Source: Bombardia bombarda
Lineage: Eukaryota; Ascomycota; Sordariomycetes; Sordariales; Lasiosphaeriaceae
Length of the DNA: 64,000 nt
Assembly (NCBI GenBank): GCA_030512295.1
Contig: JAULSR010000005.1
Coordinates: forward strand, 1,922,001-1,986,000
Reading direction: 5' to 3'
Within the stretch, counting starts at the first letter, position 1. Each line of letters begins with the position of its first letter. The translations under genes and the position numbers were made by a program. The notes beneath the pieces were generated by a model. That model had not been told where the DNA came from, did no database searches, and saw nothing but the letters and a program-made list of their open reading frames with translations. Of the stretch, positions 12,490-24,174 are shown piece by piece.

Positions 12490-14329
12490 CTAGTTATGCG
12501 TCGGCATCGCCACATCAGCCTTCTTGCTAATCGCATCTGCGCTCGACCACAGGGCAGTAACCGTCTTTTGCTGCGTGTAAAAGTTGATACCGGGCCTGCC
12601 ATAAAACGTGCTGGCGCCACCGCCAGCCACACTGCGCTTGTTGCCCGTGAAGCTGAACATGGGAAGAGGCACAGGGATAGGCACATTGATGCCGACCTGG
12701 CCGGCCTCGATGCGGCGGCGGAAGGTCTCTGCGGTCGGGCCGGAGCGGGTGAAGATGGCGACGCCGTTGCCGTACTCGTTGGCGTTGATCAGATCAATAG
12801 CCTCGTCGAGGGTGTCGACGTTGAGGCAGACGAGCACGGGGCCAAAGATCTCCTCCTTGTAGCACTGCATCTCGGGCGTCACGTTGGCGATGATGGTCGG
12901 GGCGACCCAGTTGCCGTCGGGGTACTTGGCCGGCTTGAAGCCCCTGCCGTCGAGCAGGATGGTGGCGCCCTCGGTCTCGGCGCTGGCGATGAGGCTCTCG
13001 ATGCGCTGCTTGCTGTGCGGGCTGATGACGGGCCCGAGGTCGGCGCCGTCCTCGAATCCGCCGTTGACCTGCAGCGCCTTGGCACGCTCGGCCAGCTCGG
13101 GCAGCCACTCCTTGGTCTCGCCCACCAGGACCAAGGTGGAGAGGGCCATGCAGCGCTGGCCTGCGGCGCCAAAGGCGGCACCGACGACGGCGTTGAGGAA
13201 CTGGTTCTTGTTGCAGTCGGGGAGCACGGCGGCGTGGTTCTTGGCGCCGAGGTTGGCCTGCACGCGCTTGCCGTTGGCGGAGCCCTTGCTGAAGATGTAC
13301 TCGCCGGCCTTGTTGCCGCCGACGAAGCTGACCGCCTTGATGGCGGGCTCGTCGAGGATGAAGTTGACGGCATCATGGGCGCCGTGTACCACGCTGACAA
13401 CGCCCTCGGGGAAGCCGGCCTTGTGGGCGAGCTCGGCCAGGATCATGGCCGCGCCGGGATCGCGCTCCGACGGCTTCAGGATGAGCGTGTTGCCCGTGAC
13501 GGTGGCAATGGGGATGCACCAGAGGGGAATCATGGCAGGGAAGTCTGGGGATCATGTTAGCTACACAAGAGACGCCGTGGTACAGAAGTGGAGGGAGGAA
13601 CAACGTACTAAAGGGGCAGATAGCAGCCACAACGCCCAGGGGCTCCCGGTACGTCCTCGTCTCCATGTCCTTGGCCACCTCGAGAACCTCGCCCTTGAGC
13701 AGCTCGGGGGCAGCGCACGCGGCCTCTGCGACCTGCAGACCACGCAGCACGTCGCCCTTCGCGTCCGCAAAGGTCTTGCCCTGCTCGAGGGTGATGCTCG
13801 CAGCCAAGCGGTCCCAGTTCTCGCGGATCAGGGCGACGAACTTGAACATGATCTGCTGGCGGTGGAAGACGCTGGTGGTCCGCCATGTCTCAAAAGCCTT
13901 CTGGGCCGAGGCCACGGCGGCCTTGAGCTCTTCCTCGGTGTTTTGCGGAACACGCGTGACCAGGTTGTTGGTGGCCGGATCATGGAGATCGATGAAGCGC
14001 GTGGTGCTGGAGGTGAGGAACTTGTTGTCGATGAAGTAGGGTGTGTCCTTGACCTCTTGGATCTTGTCGTGCGTGGTAGGGAAGTCGGTGGCGGTGGTGC
14101 CCAGCACCGAGGCGGCATTCAGATGCTGAGCCGTGGCATGTATCCTCCTCGCCGCGGCGAGGGCGGCCGACGCCGTCACGGGCAGTTTCTTGGAAGACAT
14201 CCTGGGGGTCGCTGAGTTCAAGACAAGGGCAGAGATAGAGACAGGGAGGGAGTGCCTGGGAGAACTGGACGATGTGAAGCGGCCAGCACGAGCAGACACT
14301 GAGAAGCTGCGGGTTGTGAGACGACGCAT
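12490..14329 (-). CDS. Methylmalonate-semialdehyde dehydrogenase (acylating), mitochondrial
   Basis: CoA-dependent aldehyde dehydrogenase of the ALDH6 family that converts methylmalonate or malonate semialdehyde to propionyl- or acetyl-CoA in valine, pyrimidine and possibly inositol breakdown. Exons 14329-13609 and 13544-12490 with one 64-nt intron (GTACGT donor) give 591 residues. The N terminus MRRLTTRSFSVSARAGRF is Arg/Ser-rich with no acidic residue, a good mitochondrial presequence; the first in-frame ATG was chosen. The catalytic cysteine is in GAAGQRCMAL (Cys372), where the family usually carries it, and the substrate region reads SFVGGNKAGEYIF and NLGAKNHAAVLPD. The KEEIFGPVL block is typical of ALDH. 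The NLGAKNH reading (in place of the usual ELGGK) and the GQRCMA context point to ALDH6 rather than a generic aldehyde dehydrogenase. Long open frames on the opposite strand are a composition effect. Confidence 0.95.
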
Positions 14330-15475
14330 GGTGTAGGTGGTTCGGCACCAAGAAGTGTGGTGCGAGACGGCGGAGGGCGGGAGACGGGACACTGGGGGAG
14401 GGGAGGGGAGGGGAAGCAGCGATACCGCCTCAGGTTGTTGTATGGATTGGTTATAGATGGGATTAACCGCAGCAAACGCGCCTATACCAACCTGGGTATA
14501 CCGTCCGCCTATCTATGGATGCCTTCGCACTTGTCTCGATGTGGTGCTTCAGAGCCAGTTGTAGCGCAAAGAGGGCCCCTGGGCAATGATTATCCGGCGG
14601 GCGACATCGCAGGATGGACCTATGGTAAACAGTTGTGTCAACCGTCGTCTTTATGAACTCCAAGCCAAGGGGCGCTTCAGGTGCAAGTGCCGCTATGCCG
14701 CCCCCCCTCGTGAGGGGATGACGGGGGTGGGGTAGATCCCGCCTTTCACACACCAAACGCAAAGCCGTTGTCTGCCGACAGCCAATCGCCATTGCTCAAT
14801 TCCACTCAGTAAAAGTCCATAGCTTCGTTCCTTGAGGAAGGTGGGTGGCGGCTTCCATGTTTGGAGAAAGGACACCTTGAACTGGGCCACGCTAAGCCGT
14901 CTTACAGTGCTTCCCGGTGACCGCCGCCGCCTTCGCCCGACGCTTGCACATCCGCTCCTCCTCCATCTCCTGCTGAATTATCGATGCGTAGGCAGCCCGT
15001 TGGACTTGGCCGTTACCGTTGATGGGGATTACATAAAATCCAGCAAGGTAATCCCGTCGACACGCTCAATTACCTAACAGCAGTGGGACCCCAGCAGCTG
15101 TCGTCACCTTATTTACCCCAGATTCTCCTCCATGCCAAGGCTCAGCCCTTGTGACGAACAATATCACGACCGAACACGAACCAGGTCACACCATTGCCTG
15201 AGCCATCACGTAAAAAAAAAAATTCACTGCGTTTTCATATCCCTAGAATAATACACATACGCCATGGGACTCGACTCCACCGTTCGACAATGGGTAGAAA
15301 AATAAACTAACAAAACATAAAGATGGCCGTCTTATCCGCCATTTCCAGGAAGGGGCTCGGGTACTATATCGCATCCCCACGACTGCCCATTTTGTTCTCC
15401 TAATATCATCTGAGCCTAATTACCGTCTGGGAATATCGCCTCCCACGCCAAACACACAAACGACTCATCCACTCT
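14330..15475. other. MMSDH promoter and calnexin 3' flank
   Basis: 1.1 kb between two minus-strand genes. The part next to 14330 is the likely promoter of the dehydrogenase, with a purine-rich (G/A) stretch near 14393-14415. An A-run near 15211 is present. Nothing coding is supported. Confidence 0.55.
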
Positions 15476-17395
15476 CTACGATTGGCTTCGAGTGTTGCGC
15501 TTGTTCAGCTCCGCCTTGGCTGTCTCGGCACCCGAAGTGGCGGCATCGGCAACCTTGTCCTTGACGTCCTTCGCCTTGTCCTTGACGTCGACAGCAGCCT
15601 TCTTGGCGGCCGGGGCAGCGCTGCCACCCAGGGACGCGAGGCCACCGAGGAGAGCGAGGACAGTCACGAAGACGGCAACAAGACCACCAGCGACCTCAGG
15701 AAGGAACTTGACAGCCTCAACGGGATCCTTCTTGAAGAGAGTGACGAAGAGCTCAACCTTCTCCTTGATATAAAGAACGGGGTCATCGGCGAACTTGAGG
15801 TCGCTGGGAGACGCAGGCTTCTCCTCCTCCTTGGGCTTGTCAGCAAGCTCGGCAAGCTCCTCAAGGGGGTGCTTCTTGAAGAAGGTCTCGTCGGCAAGCT
15901 TGCGGGCATCCTCAACGGAGTGACCAATGTAGATGTTGTCGAAGAGGATGTTGTTCTGCATGGTCCAGATCTCGAAGCCAATCTAAAAAGGATAGTCGTT
16001 AGTAAGTTGGGTTCATGTTTAACTTTCGGGGGAAACTTACAGCGCCCATGGGCTCAAAGTTGGCGGGGGTCTTGTCATCAAAGTACTCGGGGTTCTTGAT
16101 CTTGCGCGGCTCCCAGACACCCTTGTAGGCGGGGTTGTCAATGAAGGGAGCGGTCCACTTGCCCTTGAAGTCGGGGTTCTTCTTCATGGGCTTGGTCCAC
16201 GGGCCGCATCCAGAGGCATCGGCGCACTTAGGGTTGGGGACAGTAGGGGCGATCCAGTCACCATCCTCCTCGTCATCCCAGTCCTCGGGCTTCTGAGCCT
16301 CAGGGTCGGGAATGCTCAGGGGCTCATCAACAAGCCAGTCCTCGGGCTGGGTAGCCTCCTCGTCGACAATCTCATAGGGCGCATCCTCATCCCAGTCCTC
16401 GGGCTTGGTGGCCTCGGGGTCGGCGATGCGGGCCTCATCAACCCAGTCATCAGGCTTCTTGTCCTTGGGGTCGTCAATCTCCTTGGGGGGGTTGACAGCG
16501 GGGGTGAAGTCCTCAAGAAGGCTGCCCTCCTTGACCTGCTCGCCGTTTTGCTGGATGACGAAAGTGTTGTTGGGGTGGACAATGAGGGTATAGAGCTCGG
16601 TGGTCTTGGCAATCTTGGCGGCCGGGGGGGAGTTGAGGTGCTTCTCCTCGTACTCGCCAGTCTTGGGGTTCTTGTGGTTGAAGATGAAGTGGACCTTGTT
16701 GGTGTGGCCGCACTTATCAGGACCGAACATGATGACGTAAGGAGTCGTGTTGGAGAACTCCTCCTGGTGAAGGGCCTTGTTCTCGCGGAGGAGCTTCAGG
16801 TAAGCGCCACCGCACTCGAGACCATCTGTAAGGCAGCAGGTTAGTAATTGCATACGCTGCTGGGAGGAGTGATAGTGACATACTCTGGAGCTTGACCTCG
16901 TATTGCACGACCAGCGTCTTGCCCTTGGGGTCGATCTTCTTGGCGAACTTGGCCGAGATGGCGTGGTGAGCGGCCGGGTTCTTGACAACAAGACCCTTGT
17001 CGCCCTCCACGCCCTTGTAGACGACGGGCTCCTCAACGGACCACTCGCCGACGTATGCCCACTCCTCATCCTCCTTGCCAGTTGTGTCCTTCTTGGCGTG
17101 GGAAGGCTTCCACCGCGTCTCCCAGTCATCGGTAAACTGCTCGAGGAAAGGAGCCTTGAGCTTGGTGGGCTGTAGCGATGCGTTGTTAGCAATTGTCTTC
17201 TGGGTCTCTAGCTCGAGGTGGACAAAGAAGGCTGTTGGGAAGAAAAGTGGAATGGATCTATCTACTTACAGTGAAAGTCGGAAGTTCCGCAGCAACGGCT
17301 GGGGATGCCTCCTCCTTAAGAACCTTCTGGTCGTCGGCGTAGACACCGCTAACGAGCAGGGCTGCACTGGCAGCCGCAGCGACGTTGAACCTCAT
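15476..17395 (-). CDS. Calnexin, ER lectin chaperone
   Basis: Type I membrane chaperone of the endoplasmic reticulum that binds monoglucosylated glycoproteins. Four exons, 17395-17270, 17169-16884, 16825-16041 and 15982-15476, with introns of 100, 58 and 58 nt, give 567 residues. It has a signal peptide (MRFNVAAAASAALLVSGVYA), a lectin domain with CGGAYLKLL and GPDKCG, then the P domain with four type 1 repeats (KPDDWVDE, KPEDWDED, QPEDWLVDE, KPEDWDDE) and type 2 repeats (GPWTKPMKKNPDFKGKW and relatives). One membrane span follows (about FLPEVAGGLVAVFVTVLALL), then a short Lys-rich cytosolic tail. The membrane span separates it from calreticulin, and there is no KDEL. All the exons fit one frame. 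The family is induced by the unfolded protein response; I saw no convincing UPR element upstream. Confidence 0.97.
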
Positions 17396-19084
17396 TCTGA
17401 AAAGCTGAGCGCTATCTCAAGCAGCTCTTGCTATCTATCGTGTGGGAATAGAGGGATTGTAGAAGAGCAGAGGGCGTGTGAGGAAGAAAAAAAGTCGTCA
17501 ACGGAGACAGACGATACTTTTATTCGGGCAATGAATTGATGCTCCCAGAGCTTCGAGTAAAGGAGGAAGATCTCCAGATGGTTGCAGGAAGAAAGCGTGT
17601 TGAATTTGAAGCTCACCTGGCTGATTCTGACAACGTGTCTTTAACAGAATTACAGAGCTGCAAGCTCGGGCATTCTGCTGCAGTAGCGGACGGGACAAGC
17701 TCTGCGGGGACGAATTGGGGTCCGGGCGGGGGTCAGAAAGACGCAAACTGGCCTCAGCGCAGGTAGTGGAAGTGCTTGGAAACTTCGATTGGACAGGCCC
17801 CCGACCAGGGCACCTGGCGAGTGGGCTGCTAAGGTCGTGCAGGCATCCGACTAAATTTTATGCCAATCCTAATGGCCCGGACAGTGCCAAGCTTACATGG
17901 CCTGGTCTACCCTACCGATGTATCGTGACCGTGATAACTCCCAGAGGAAGGGAAGGGAAGCACGAAATAGTTGTTTACTTGTCCACTCCTCACCAGTCAC
18001 GCCTTTCCATCTCACCTACGAGTTTTTAGCCGCACAATTGGCAATGGCACATGGCCAATTGATGTTGGCAAAGGCCTAAAATGAATGAATAATATGCCCT
18101 GTTCACGGGTCCCAAAATGTTATGGAATTGACATGGATATTTCAATGATGTAAGCAACGTGGTGATCAGTATAGCCATATATATATGATTCACTACCGAA
18201 ACCACAATGCCTTCTTCATAGGAGCCGCATTGCTTGACATGTTTCAAGGCAATTTCCATCAATGGCACCGGAAGCATATCAGGACACGACTTCCCAATGT
18301 AACGTATGCCGTTAGCACGCAACGGCAGCCGCTGGTGTCCTTTTCACGAAGCGTCAGGTCCTGCGAATACCGAGAGGCTCTTTATGTTCATGACGACTTG
18401 AAACATGCCAACCCATGTGGACTTTTACTTCTAGCAACGCGTGTTCCCATGAAGGAAGGAGTCGTGATGCACAAATATGGACACATTACATGACCGCAAA
18501 CTGGTCGTACATTGGTAGGTATGGCAGGTCGTCGTCTTAACTCTACACAGAAGGTGACCGGGGAGATAGCATATAGTCTAAACGTCTAATCCGCCTAAGC
18601 TCGGCACGTCGGGTAGGTGGGCAAAAGCTGCACAGTAGGTCTATTTGATCGTTCTACATTGGACGTGGGACCGAACGGTTCCAGTATCCACCCGCGGCAC
18701 TGCCGTGCCAGTGTCGGCGGCTCTGCGGGCCACAACCTCACACCATTTGCCATCTGGCATGTGCAATCGGGAGCCACCGAAAAGCATTGCACTGTCGTCA
18801 ATTTAGCCTCAACTGCCCAGCCTGTCTCATTCGGTGGATCGCGGGAGGTGGACAGACAGTAATTCGCAATCGCAGCTCTCGATCGGGACTGCTCAATCTC
18901 AAAGCGATAATCTATAACTCCGTCCCCTACACTAACACAAAGTACAAACTACAAACGTCTTAGCCCACCAGTTGAGGGAGAACAGGGACCGCTTCGACCA
19001 CTTTGGCCTCTTTTATCCCCAGCTGTTGACGACCCGCGGCGCTACTGATTATTCCCGCGATAAGGAAGCAAAAAACATTTAATC
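17396..19084. other. Divergent spacer, calnexin and MDE1
   Basis: 1.7 kb between divergent starts. Short open frames on both strands have no recognisable domain or start context. Presumed to hold both promoters; nothing else seen. Confidence 0.55.
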
Positions 19085-19989
19085 ATGACCCCGCCAGTAC
19101 CACCTACAGGCCAAGCGTTCGCCGCCACCGACAACAACGACCATCTCGTGCAGTCGGTCAACCCAGACCACCCGGCTAACCTGATACCCTCGCTATGCGC
19201 CAAGTTCTGGAAGCTGGGCTGGGTTACCGGCACGGGAGGAGGCGCATCGATTCGCGAAGAGTATGTACCGTGCCTGCCGCTATAACCATCATATTCTTTT
19301 ATCATCTCTTATATATATTTTTCTTTCCCCTTGTCGTCGCACATCCCCCCTAATATGATGACGTCCGCAACAGTGACCTCGTGTACCTCGCGCCGTCCGG
19401 TGTGCAGAAGGAGCTCATGAAGCCGTCCGACATCTACGTGCTCTCGATGGCGGCGCAGGCCAAGTCGCTCGACCGGCGCACGCGCGTCTACCTGCGCAGC
19501 CCGGCGCAGTACAAGCCCAGCCAGTGCACGCCGCTCTTCATGGCCGCCTTCACCAAGCGCGGCGCCGGCTGCTGCATCCACACGCACTCGCACTGGGCCG
19601 TGCTGGTGACGCTGATCCTCGAGACCCAGGGCGCCGGCAACGACCGCGAGTTCCAGATCAACAACATCGAGCAGATCAAGGGCTTCGGCCGGGGGTTCGA
19701 GAAGAGCGGCAACCTGGGCTACCACGACACGCTGCGCATCCCCGTGATCGAGAATACGGCGCACGAGGAGGACCTGACCGAGTTCCTCGAGGAGGCCATG
19801 GATAAGTATCCCGACACGTACGCCGTGCTCGTCCGCCGCCACGGCGTCTACGTCTGGGGTGAGAACGTGCACAAGGCCAAGACGCAGTGCGAGAGCCTCG
19901 ACTACCTGTTCCAGCTGGCGGTCGAGATGAAGAGGCTGGGCCTGCCGTGGATCACCGAGATCGAGCCGGTGAAGCCGACGAGGGCGTAG
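19085..19989 (+). CDS. MDE1: Methylthioribulose-1-phosphate dehydratase (methionine salvage)
   Basis: Zinc enzyme of the class II aldolase/adducin fold that dehydrates 5-methylthioribulose-1-phosphate in the methionine salvage pathway; cytosolic. Exons 19085-19260 and 19374-19989 with a 113-nt GTATGT intron give 263 residues, typical for the fungal protein. The motif LGWVTGTGGGASIRE near the N terminus binds the phosphate. The metal ligands are in CCIHTHSHWAV (His128, His130) and RRHGVYVWG. The conserved ending TQCESLDYLF is present. The related L-fuculose-phosphate aldolases are shorter and lack this N-terminal extension. The stop is followed after about 27 bases by a 30-base A tract. Confidence 0.95.
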
Positions 19990-20015
19990 TAGTTGAGTGA
20001 GGCCAAAGAACAAAC

Positions 20016-20016
<1 letters not shown>

Positions 20017-20046
<30 letters not shown>
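20017..20046 (+). repeat. A30 homopolymer tract
   Basis: Thirty consecutive A bases 27 bases after the MDE1 stop codon, flanked by CAAACC and CCCC. It could be a genomic homopolymer; a retroposed poly(A) tail is possible, but no target-site duplication is evident. Confidence 0.95.
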
Positions 20047-20048
<2 letters not shown>

Positions 20049-20329
20049 CCTGATAAACGATATAGGGGTCAAGTGAGTGAGGAATGGTCAACTTGACTTG
20101 CACGCTTTGTGAAGAAAAGGAAAATAATCACAGACTTAACCCACGCCCCAATTCATAATCTTAGTATACCCCTACCTACCGACCTATCCAACATTATTAC
20201 AATCCTCTGCGTGATCTGTACATTTTGGCTTATTAGAATGTTTATCCAGCCAGCCAGCATGCGAGCGCATTTTCTCAAGCATTTTCATTACAATTAGCCC
20301 CTGCCCTCAGGGATATCATCCCCCCTTTC

Positions 20330-20354
20330 CCCATCCCATCCCATCCCATCCCAT
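20330..20354. repeat. (CCCAT)5 microsatellite
   Basis: Five perfect copies of CCCAT within a pyrimidine-rich stretch, close to the 3' end of the GPI-type gene on the other strand. Confidence 0.9.
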
Positions 20355-20477
20355 ACCTCCCTCTTCCTTCTCTTCCCACCTCCCAAGGTATCATACCACT
20401 TCTTTTTTTTTTTCAGCCCCCTTTTTCTATCTCCCTCCCATCAACCCCCTTTACCCAAGTATCCCTATCCCGAGCAC

Positions 20478-21098
20478 TCAGACAGCCAAAAGCGCAGCCA
20501 ACAACCCCAAAACCCCAGCCGCCGACCCAGCAACATGCAGCACATCAGCCGCGCCCGTCGACGTCGAAGACGCAGCCGAACCCGTGCCAGTGCCGGTAGC
20601 CGAGCCAGTCCCCGTGGCGGCGGCAGCGTCGCTGGTGAAGGCCGAGACGCCGGTGGCAGCGTTGACGTTGCTGTTGCTGCCGGAACCGGCGCCGCCGGTG
20701 GGCGCGGGCGTGCCGCTCGTGGTGAAGTAGTAGCGGCCGATGCAGTCGTCGACGCACTCGGCGTAGGCGAGGTTGTCGTCGGCTGTGCCGGTGCCCCGGG
20801 GGCAGGCGGCGACGCAGTTGTTTGTGGCGTTTACCTGAGAGAGAGGGGGTTAGTTAAGGTTGGCAAAAATTGGGATTGTGGTTTGCTGCTGTAGATTGGT
20901 ATATGGACATACCTGGGACTCGTTAGGGTTGGGGACGGCAATGCACCTGGATGTGCATGAGACATCGCCGGGGTCGCAGGCCTTGAGGCAGGCGAGCTGA
21001 GAGCTTTGGGCGGCCGAGGCGGTCGCGGTGGTGGATGGTGACTGGGCGCTCGTGAGGACGGCGAGGACGCCAGCCAGGAAGAGTGAGGTGACGCGCAT
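20478..21098 (-). CDS. Small secreted Cys-rich protein with GPI-anchor signal
   Basis: Exons 21098-20913 and 20834-20478, joined across a 78-nt intron (GTATGT donor, CTAAC branch, pyrimidine tract then CAG) in phase 0, give 180 residues. A signal peptide (MRVTSLFLAGVLAVLTSAQS) is followed by a module of eight cysteines in the pattern CLKAC, CTSRC, CVAAC, CVDDC, each pair spaced by three residues. A Ser/Thr/Gly/Ala-rich stretch with many GTGSATGTG-like steps follows, and the chain ends in a hydrophobic tail (GLLAALLAV) preceded by small residues, as for a GPI-anchored wall protein. I do not recognise a named family; the CxxxC pairs recall conserved hypothetical GPI proteins of filamentous fungi. 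CFEM domains also have eight cysteines, but their spacing differs. Role inferred: cell surface. Confidence is high for the gene, low for the function. Confidence 0.8.
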
Positions 21099-23436
21099 GA
21101 TGGAGGTAGGTGGTAGTTTGTTATTGTGGATTGTAGGTGTGTATTAGGTAGTATTAGGCTTGATTTAGGGTTAAGGGAGATATATGTTGGTAGATATCTC
21201 TTCAACGAATGTGTGAGTGTGTGTCAACGAGACTGGAGTTGTGGATATCCACGGAACGAGTGTATGCCCGGTAGAGGTACGGGACAGAGTGATAGGAAAC
21301 GGAGAGAGAGAGAAAGGAATAAGGAGCTGAATAGAAGGTCTCTAGGGGAGAGCGAGAATGTAGGAAGGACGGGGTTCTAAATAACTATGCTGTTTGGAGG
21401 CGCGCCGTAGCGCGCCTCAATGTCCCGGGGGAGGCACGCATAGGGCGGCAGGCACACCACCTCTTTTCCACCACCGCCACCACACCAGGTTTGTTTCTTT
21501 CTGTCAACAAGAGACTGGGGAGTGACATGGTGGCTCGGGCATGGGATACTGGCTACAGGATACAGGTTACAACGAAGAGTGCATATTATTACACTGTAAA
21601 AAATATGAGGCCAATGAACCCCTTGCAGCAACATGGCGTGGCTGGGCCGAGGGGGTGGACTGGGACCGCAACCTCCCCAGTGCTTAATCCCTGGGGGAGA
21701 CAAACCAGCCTGTTCACTTCTTGACGCCTTCTCTCTTTCTTTCCTAGTAGCTTATGAGGACCATGTGTAGATTTCTTCAGGTGTGAAGTTGAGCTTTGTT
21801 GCTTTCTCTTGCATGCTTAGCTGGGTTGGGTCCATTTGATGATGACTGCTGCCAGGTGAACCGTGGACCGCGGTAGTGACATAGGGCGCGCCGCCCGCCC
21901 GCCCCCATGCAAATCTCGCCTCGTAAAATTGCGGAGAAGGGGGGCTCGCGAGGGGGGAGGACAGGTGTGCTGGGACATTTTCCCGATTGGGCCGCCGATC
22001 CCATCATGGCTCCAATCAGAGCTCAGGAAAGAGTCTCTTGCCTGTGGTATGTGCATGTTGGGGAATTATATTATGAATTTGAGGCTGCTTGGCTCGGCTG
22101 GATATACGAACATGGAAGGATAGCCATTCGCAGGCGGTGGGTGTCAGGTACTACTGTTGCGTATCCTGTGCAGATAACGGTATGTAGGTGCATGATGGCA
22201 TGGCTGCCACTGGTTTGACACGAGCATGGCATGGCATCAGCTGCACATGAAAACTTTGGTTTTGATTTTGTCTTGATCAGCGGCTGCATTTGAGATCAGA
22301 CAAGTGGAAAGACAGTGCGGAACAGAAGACGTGGCTCGCTCCGCAGGCGACCCTGAATTCGCATTAGTTTTGCCAAGGTCAATGTAAGATGCAGAAAGTA
22401 CCAGCACGAAGGGTCAAGACATAGCGACTGGAGCTTTCACCCCTAGGTTATTAGCAACACCGTTCTTTTGTTAGCAATTCCCAAGTCCCAACTCGTCCAT
22501 TATCTTCTTTGTGTTCAGCGCCATTAGTAAAAAGAAAAGGAAAATAGGTGAAGACCGACAGGTACCTACTCTGGGGATTCGTGAAGACAAATGCCAAAAG
22601 CCAAAAGTCTCAGTGGGGAATTTAAAGCCATCCCCCGAGCGACCACGATGCAAGCTAGCCAGCCACCTACCATATCTCGTCACATAAACAGCAAGACGTA
22701 TAACTCTAGCGGGACGAAGTACACGCCACTTAATTTACTGTATACCCTTGCCAGTGGTGGTACCGGAAATATGACTTAAAGTTTATAACTTGAAAAGTCA
22801 CTGGTGACATATTGCATGTCTCTCGTCCTTGGGTTAGAGAGGGTCATGAGTATATCAACATATCCAGTACCTATGTGCGGAGTACTAACCTATCTTTAGT
22901 ATAAGCAACCCTAGTGGGACCCAAAGGCTTACTCATCAGCATATGTGCATATAAGTTCCCTTGATCGACGTCATGTCCTCGGGTATCGCCCCCTTATCAT
23001 TCGTATATACGGAAGGCAATTGCAGCTGTCTTGTAGCCGTCGCCATTACGTCTCAGGGATCTTCATGTTCTCAGTCAAATGTCTGTAGTGTAGAATCCTT
23101 GATAGTGATATTTGAACTACTGACTACTGATCTGAGATGTTCAATTAACCACCAGCCTCCTCATGCATGTATGCGCTGCAGCAACCAGCCATGCACTCCG
23201 CACCTGCCATCCAGACACCAAAAAAGGCTGGTCTGAAATACCACTAGACATGATGTCTCAGACATACTATACAGCCGCAGGTTGAAACCTACGCACACCC
23301 AACCCCCAGGCCAGACAAGTATATATATCCTCCCATCTGCTGGTAGCAGAGAATTTGTACATACATCCACCCTTCGATGCCCCCATGCCCTCGGCCCTCA
23401 CAAATCCCGTCCAAATGCCACCTGGTCTAGTCTTAT
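21099..23436. other. Gene-free spacer
   Basis: 2.3 kb with no supported gene. It holds the promoter of the GPI-type protein gene at its left end and the 3' flank of the dehydrogenase at its right end. Scattered frames of under 120 codons have no domain. Confidence 0.5.
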
Positions 23437-24174
23437 TTACCACGGAATAGGACCATTTCGATCCGTGTACGTCCCTGTCTCGCCATCCGGCCCCAGAGTC
23501 GCCAGCCTGCAAGCATTGATAGCACCGAATTTCGGGTCCTCCATGCCCTGGAAGTCGTTTATGTTCGTCGCGCACCACCCAGGACAGCAGAGGTTGATCT
23601 TCCAGGTCGGGTCATTATCGAAACGTGCGACGTAGTGGAGAGTCACCATGTTGAGCGCCGACTTGGTGGGGGTGTAGACGCGGTAGTCGATGTTGCGGAC
23701 AAAGCCATTCTTATCAGTCTTGCGCTCTAGGCTGCCCACACTTGACGAGATCATGACGATGCGCTTTGTCTGCTGCGACTTCTCCAGGAGAGGCATAAAT
23801 GTGTCGGTGACCTGGACAACGCCGAAAACGTTGACGTTGAAGACGTCTTGCCAGACCTTTCGGGGGTGGGGGCCCACGTCGACGCTCACCCCGGCATTGT
23901 TGATGAGGACATCGAGACGGCCATGCTTCTCGGAAACGTACTTGGCAGCCTCGGTGATGGACTCGTCCGAAGCCACGTCCATCACGAGCCCTTCCAGGGA
24001 GAAGCCGAGGGGCTTGAGTTTGGCAACGGCTTCGTCGACTGCATCCTTTCTTCGGCCGGACAGAATGATGTGGTAGTCGCTGTGTTCAGTGCCCAGCTTT
24101 TTGACAATCTCGTAGCCAATGCCCTGATTCGCCCCTGTGACGAGGACGATTGTGGTGGAAGGTGTTGATGCCAT
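23437..24174 (-). CDS. Short-chain dehydrogenase/reductase
   Basis: Single-exon gene for a 245-residue classical SDR that uses NAD(P)H to reduce or oxidise an unknown carbonyl or alcohol substrate, probably cytosolic. The Rossmann nucleotide site is TGANQGIG (13-20), the NNAG motif is at 92-95, and the active site has the serine in MISSSVGSLE (about 144) and the YTPTK pair (Tyr167, Lys171). The Arg-Arg after the second strand (SGRR, 39-42) favours NADP(H). Family members of this kind are often called carbonyl reductase-like. No signal or membrane segment is seen and no biosynthetic cluster surrounds it, so the substrate cannot be named. The start is the only ATG upstream of the Rossmann motif. 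Confidence 0.93.
   Translation of the reverse strand: MASTPSTTIVLVTGANQGIGYEIVKKLGTEHSDYHIILSGRRKDAVDEAVAKLKPLGFSLEGLVMDVASDESITEAAKYVSEKHGRLDVLINNAGVSVDVGPHPRKVWQDVFNVNVFGVVQVTDTFMPLLEKSQQTKRIVMISSSVGSLERKTDKNGFVRNIDYRVYTPTKSALNMVTLHYVARFDNDPTWKINLCCPGWCATNINDFQGMEDPKFGAINACRLATLGPDGETGTYTDRNGPIPW

Larger units (their letters stand above)
19990..20477. other. Convergent spacer, MDE1 and GPI-type gene
   Basis: 488 bases between two convergent 3' ends, rich in low-complexity DNA: an A30 tract, a C-rich pyrimidine block and a (CCCAT)5 repeat. No gene supported. Confidence 0.65.

Noticed and set aside
12496..14215. Long plus-strand frames (354 and 443 codons) opposite the methylmalonate-semialdehyde dehydrogenase
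   Set aside because: They mirror a confidently identified gene, have no domains, and arise from its GC-biased third codon positions.
17630..17645. ACGTGT word upstream of calnexin as a possible unfolded-protein-response element
   Set aside because: It does not match the fungal HacA consensus at enough positions, and such short words are common.
21160..21175. TTAGGG-like words as interstitial telomere repeats near the window's TERT gene
   Set aside because: Only single copies occur, not tandem arrays.
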